From Gamarada debralockiae (taxonomy: Eukaryota > Ascomycota > Leotiomycetes > Helotiales > Hyphodiscaceae): 45,522 bases of DNA. The notes below the pieces were generated by a model, which had not been told where the DNA came from, made no database searches, and saw only the letters and a list, made by a program, of their open reading frames with translations. The translations under genes were made by a program, and so were the position numbers. The first letter of the stretch is position 1. Every line of letters starts with the position of its first letter. Of this stretch, positions 41,820 to 45,522 are shown one piece after another. The stretch is from positions 1 to 45,522 of the forward strand of contig NXFV01001206.1 of NCBI GenBank assembly GCA_002803225.1. Direction: 5' to 3'.

Positions 41820-43472
41820 TCAGTTTCGTCTCCATATAAAGGGCCCAACTTCGACCAAAATGGGCCAAGCCACCGTTCCATCTCGAGGTTGCACATGCAG
41901 TTCAACGTCACACACAGCAGTGTTGAATACTGAAGCCAAAGTTGCAGGAGACCTTGCGATTACTTGGTATTGCAACGGCGAGCCAGAATTGCCGACTAAA
42001 AGACCTGCTGGCCGGCGAGTACGAAAACCTCCATGATAAAAAGCTAACGAGAACGAATAGTCTGAACTCGATAAATCTTTAGTAGATATGAAGGCAACGC
42101 AAATACTACTGCCCACACCTCCCTCCTTTGGTCTGTAGGATAATATCTCCAGATCAGACTTAAGAAGTGGGTTCATTGTCTCAGCGGCTCTTGCTCTTGT
42201 GAGTTCCAAAGGCGTCTTGACCTGTGGCATAGACGGAATGTGAGCTTGCGGATCGACGTTGGCGGAATTAGGGCCGGGATGCGACATTGGATGAAGTTGG
42301 AGTCCAGTAATTGGACTTGGTGCAAAATCGTTTTTGGGGGATTTTTGGAGAGTGATATTCGGGTCTGCTCCTGTGGAAATGCGCTTTTGTGGTGGCTTGT
42401 ATGTGAAATTGCCAACGTTGGCCTGAGCACATACCGCTGCTGGCAACCCATTCTGACATATGCGCTCTGCAATTAGGACCATATGGTAACCAATACTAAC
42501 CGTTGTTAACACTGGAGCAGGTGCCGAGGTAGCAACTCGCCATGTTGCTCCGCAAGATACCAACCGTGCAGGAGCACGAATTTGGTGAGGGCTGGTAGGC
42601 AGGGCAGGCCATTCTATTTCAAATAGTATGAAGAACATGCACTCATGTGCAAAGACATCTAGAGCCAATGTGCTGCTGGCATCTAGGAAATCAACTTGAA
42701 TGCTCGTGCCTTCATATCCCTCGTGTGGCGTGAAGGACAGTACTTTCAAATCAGATTTGATAGATTTCCGCTGTGTCTCTTCGGCTTCGACGCTCACCAG
42801 TTCTAATTCACGCTTTGTCGCTGGCGTCGCAGTTCTGAAGCTTTGCGGATTGATCTCGGCAAGATCAAGGACAGGCCGGAGCATTGGCTGAAGTTGGAGC
42901 TCGGGGTTGGCAGCATTTTGTATAAGATTTCCATTATGTAAGCCACGTCCTGCTTCCAAAAGCAAGTCCTTAGGTGCAGAGTTTTGTTTCTCCTCGGCGA
43001 GCCATTCATCGAAATCAAAGTCTATTTCGTCGGCTCTGCCAAGTGGTGGGATATCATCCTTGTGGAACGAGTCAGTTTTAGTCCTCGAACCGAGAATATC
43101 TTGGACTAAAAGGATTTCGATTTCGCTTTGGTGTTCGAGGTCTAGTTCATATTTGTTTTCGACTTCTTTGGAATTGTTAACTAGTGCCTGATGATTAATT
43201 TGCTGAGGCTGAGGTTCATCGAGGGGATTGAAGGAATGTGTCTGTGGTAGCAAACCTGGAGCGGGACGTGCTCGGGGACTAGAATAGTAGAGTGAGTCGT
43301 TGTCGTTACTTGAACTGTTGCTAGCCGGAGGCTTGGAGAACAGCTCTTCGTCAAGCGAAGTTTTGAAGCCATCTTCATCGGGTTCGTCTTCCTCTTGCTG
43401 TTTTGATACAGTGAGTGGGTAATCAATCACTAGTTCTTCAACTTCCTTCATCCAATACTTCATCTCCGCCAT
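41820..43472 (-). CDS. Protein of unknown function with internally duplicated IPT/TIG-like segment
   Basis: A 550-residue uninterrupted frame from ATG 43472 (MAEMKYWMKEVEELVIDYPL). The N-terminal ~200 residues are acidic and Ser/Gln/Asp-rich, probably disordered. Two related segments follow: KSDLKVLSFTPHEGYEGTSI at about residue 245 and KSDLEILSYRPKEGGVGSSI at about 440. Each is followed by a beta-rich stretch (VDF... / VAF...). The 'P-x-EG-x-x-G-T/S-S/I' pattern resembles the start of IPT/TIG immunoglobulin-like folds found in transcription regulators; this is an inference. Immediately upstream a second frame (43687-43460) reads MDGGERATKRRRFDDALQHL with a nuclear-localisation-like KRRR and flows into the same region, so the true N-terminus may lie there, separated by one frame change. 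Confidence 0.75.
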   Translation of the reverse strand: MAEMKYWMKEVEELVIDYPLTVSKQQEEDEPDEDGFKTSLDEELFSKPPASNSSSNDNDSLYYSSPRARPAPGLLPQTHSFNPLDEPQPQQINHQALVNNSKEVENKYELDLEHQSEIEILLVQDILGSRTKTDSFHKDDIPPLGRADEIDFDFDEWLAEEKQNSAPKDLLLEAGRGLHNGNLIQNAANPELQLQPMLRPVLDLAEINPQSFRTATPATKRELELVSVEAEETQRKSIKSDLKVLSFTPHEGYEGTSIQVDFLDASSTLALDVFAHECMFFILFEIEWPALPTSPHQIRAPARLVSCGATWRVATSAPAPVLTTVSIGYHMVLIAERICQNGLPAAVCAQANVGNFTYKPPQKRISTGADPNITLQKSPKNDFAPSPITGLQLHPMSHPGPNSANVDPQAHIPSMPQVKTPLELTRARAAETMNPLLKSDLEILSYRPKEGGVGSSICVAFISTKDLSSSDYSFSLAFYHGGFRTRRPAGLLVGNSGSPLQYQVIARSPATLASVFNTAVCDVELHVQPRDGTVAWPILVEVGPFIWRRN

Positions 43473-43687
43473 TGATGGCCAATGGCCTTCAACCTTTCGC
43501 CGAATCCTTCGGTCGATCGGACGCCAATCGTATTTGTATATCGCGCATCAATTGTGTGGGTCTCGACATTCTGCTCCCATTCTTTCGGCGGGAGGTTTTT
43601 GGAGTGTACAGGAGGTGAATTTGAGAATAGATGTTGCAGTGCGTCGTCAAATCTTCTGCGCTTTGTGGCTCGCTCGCCGCCGTCCAT
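43460..43687 (-). CDS. Possible true N-terminus of the 41820 gene, out of frame
   Basis: A 75-residue frame with a real ATG at 43687: a basic nuclear-type motif ATKRRRFDDALQHLFSNSPP and ending RLKAIGHQWRR. It overlaps the start of the following frame by 13 bases; a one-base shift would give ...AIGHQWR-EMKYWMKEVEE. No acceptable intron (all candidates are about 31 nt) joins them. It is either a separate upstream ORF, a recent frameshift or a one-base assembly error. Confidence 0.4.
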   Translation of the reverse strand: MDGGERATKRRRFDDALQHLFSNSPPVHSKNLPPKEWEQNVETHTIDARYTNTIGVRSTEGFGERLKAIGHQWRR

Positions 43688-43732
43688 CTCGCTCCAACAT
43701 CACCGTACTCGGGTTCCCGGTTAAAATGCCAC

Positions 43733-45522
43733 CCCACCAAAAATGCCACTTTTTTACTCCACCACACGACATACTAAAATTCGAATAAAATGCGCAACAT
43801 TGATCGTATCCCTGAAGCGATTGCAGATTTGGAAAGCCAAGAAGTCCCTAATGTCAAAGCTACTGCCGAAAAGTACGATGTCACGCGTAAAACGCTCGAA
43901 AATCGATGGAAGGGCAAATCGACCTCAATAGAAGAGTGCGTCTCTATCCATCGCCAGTGCCTTACCAACTCCCAGGAGAGAGCTCTAGTAGGGCTTATAA
44001 ACGAGCTTACCGACCGCAGAATGCCTCCGACTACTGCAATCGTCAAGAACTTAGTAGAGGAGATCAGGGGATGTGTAGTAGGAAAGAACTAGATAGCTTC
44101 TTTTGTGTACAAGCACAAGGATGAGCTAAAAAGTCTGTATTTGAAGAGTATTGATAATAAGCGTATTAAGGGCGAATATCCACCTGCTTATAAGCTGTTT
44201 TATGAATTAGTTGAGTGCTTTTTTGCGTTGCTTTAATAGTTATATTACTTTGAACCTCGCTAACTGCTCTTTTACTACAGCTCCTTGAAGCAATTGAAGA
44301 ACATAACATCACTACGAATAATATATGGAATATTAATAAAAAGGGATTCTTAATTAGAATAGGGGCCAAAATATAAAGAATTATGTCCTGGGAGGCGTAC
44401 GAGCAAGGCAGATATCGGTAGTCCGCCCAAGATGGGAACCGCGAGTTCATTACCCTTATCGTATGCGTTTGTGCCCTAGGCAACATAATCCCGCTAACTC
44501 TACTATACAAAGGGAAGTCCAAGGACCTTTAAGATACTTGGGTAAAGGAGTTAGAGGACTAGGATAATCTATTCTTTGGAGCTACTGAAAATAGATAGAC
44601 AAATGACGCATATGGCCTAAAGTGGTTACAAGAGGTCTTTGAACTAAGAACTCGGCCTACAAGACAAACAACTAAGCGTCTCTTGATTGTTGATAGTCAC
44701 TCGAGTTATATTAATCTTTGTTTTATCAAATGGGCTAATAATTATGGAATTATTATCTTGATTTTGCCTCCTCACGCAACGCACTGACTTTAGCCTCTTG
44801 ATGTCAACTGCTTCTAGCCCTTGGCCACAAAATACTAAGTAAAGCTCGACTAATGGCTTTATAAATCCCTTGGCTAGATAAGTATGTCAAAACGCAATTT
44901 CTATGAGATTTTTAGGCCTGCTTGGCTCGAATCTTTTACTTTAGCTAATATTTAAGGAGGCTTTGCCAAAACAGGCATTTGGCTATTTTCACTACTAGTT
45001 GTACTTGATACAATCAAGCGACGGCCCCAAACCCCTCCCAAAGCTCAAGACGAACCTTCGAAACCCTCTCTTACTCTTATAACCTCGAAATTAATTTGCC
45101 GAGCTTAAAAAGTATACAAGATGAACCTTACGAAAGAGAACCTTGATGTTATCCTTCGATTACAAGAACGACTAGCTACACAACACGAGGTCGACAAACA
45201 TATCAAATTAGGCTTGCTAGAGATACTTAAGAACGAAAGGAAGAGAAGAGTACGTGGGAAGAGATTAAATTTAGTTAGTAAGGAGGATAATAGAGCCTAG
45301 CTGTTCTATTCTTCTAGGGTGTATACTGCTCTTGCCTATGAAGCAGAAAAAGAGGCAATAGCAGTGGCAGAAAAGGCTGATAAAGAGGCAAAGAAGGCAC
45401 AAGTTGCTAAAAATAAGAGAAGGAAGGCAAAGGAGGCTTAAGACAAGGCTCTATAACGTTAGGTAGCGAAGGACATGAAGGCGAAAATGGCGGCTGAAAA
45501 ATTAGCTAAAAAGGAGGCTAAA
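43733..45522 (+). pseudogene. pogo/Fot1-type transposase, RIP-mutated, running off the right edge
   Basis: Transposase frame from ATG 43790. A pipsqueak-type helix-turn-helix, DRIPEAIADLESQEVPNVKA then ATAEKYDVTRKTLENRWKGK, is followed by a CENP-B-like domain (CLTNSQERALVGLINELTDR). It then reads VVGKN*IASFVYKHKDELKS, where TAG replaces the Trp expected in this motif. The DDE region near 44683 reads LLIVDSHSSYINLCFIKWAN, then LPPHATH*L*PLDVNCF. Its stops replace Arg and Gln (CGA to TGA; CAG to TAG). Many more stops follow. The tail (45330-45522) is Lys/Ala/Glu-rich and continues beyond the window. A probable left end with two 'aaaatgccac' copies lies at 43733-43765. It is inactive. Confidence 0.85.

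Noticed and set aside
43455..43490. A 31-nt intron joining the two frames at 43.46 kb
   Set aside because: Shorter than any intron supported elsewhere in this window (44-98 nt apart from one 236-nt case), and it lacks a branch site.

Overview
This window comes from a filamentous ascomycete (Pezizomycotina). The evidence is genes split by short 44-98 nt introns with GT...AG ends and CTAAC/CTGAC-like branch sites, heterokaryon-incompatibility (HET) genes, a fungal-type choline kinase, and dead transposons whose stop codons look like C-to-T / G-to-A changes of Gln, Arg and Trp codons, as expected from repeat-induced point mutation (RIP). A member of the Leotiomycetes is plausible, but the sequence alone does not prove it.

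Layout, left to right. 1-4.8 kb: a multi-pass membrane protein flanked by diverged copies of a ~90-bp repeat, a MULE transposase (FAR1-domain) fragment, and a decayed HeLo-like domain gene. 5.1-7.7 kb: an intact three-exon choline kinase. 8.7-10.8 kb: a nearly full-length HET gene killed by one nonsense codon and three single-base indels. 12.1-17.8 kb: the most striking gene, a five-exon, 1830-residue protein combining an N-terminal HeLo-like helical domain, a large fungal domain of unknown function, a C3HC4 RING finger and about 21 ankyrin repeats. 17.9-18.8 kb: a 929-bp non-autonomous hAT-type element with target-site duplication. 19.5-20.4 kb: a three-finger C2H2 protein. 20.8-24.3 kb: a transposon graveyard (Tc1/mariner remnant, Tc1-type miniature elements meeting head to head, another terminal-inverted-repeat element, a RIP-mutated Tad-like LINE ORF1). 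24.5-26.9 kb: a seven-exon CorA-like membrane protein. 28-30 kb: AT-rich sequence, an unrecognised broken frame and a possible solo LTR. 30.4-31.6 kb: an aldo-keto reductase with a 21-nt micro-exon. 32.5-34.5 kb: an intact HET gene. 36.3-43.7 kb: a gene-dense, repeat-poor island with glucosamine-6-phosphate N-acetyltransferase, a class-3 lipase (diacylglycerol-lipase-like) and a nuclear-type protein of unknown role with an internal duplication. 43.7 kb to the right edge: a RIP-mutated pogo/Fot1-type transposase running off the window.

Taken together, the window alternates between a conserved housekeeping compartment (choline kinase; GNA1; lipase) and a repeat-rich accessory compartment carrying self/non-self recognition genes in different states: two HET genes (one dead), a dead HeLo-like gene, and an intact HeLo-like/RING/ankyrin gene. 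The last is the best candidate for a poorly described system: a receptor-like ankyrin protein without a visible NACHT or NB-ARC ATPase that would couple recognition to ubiquitin transfer. Exon models were built by hand; every multi-exon model reported keeps a continuous reading frame and joins recognisable motifs across the splice sites. No tRNA, rRNA or CRISPR array was recognised.
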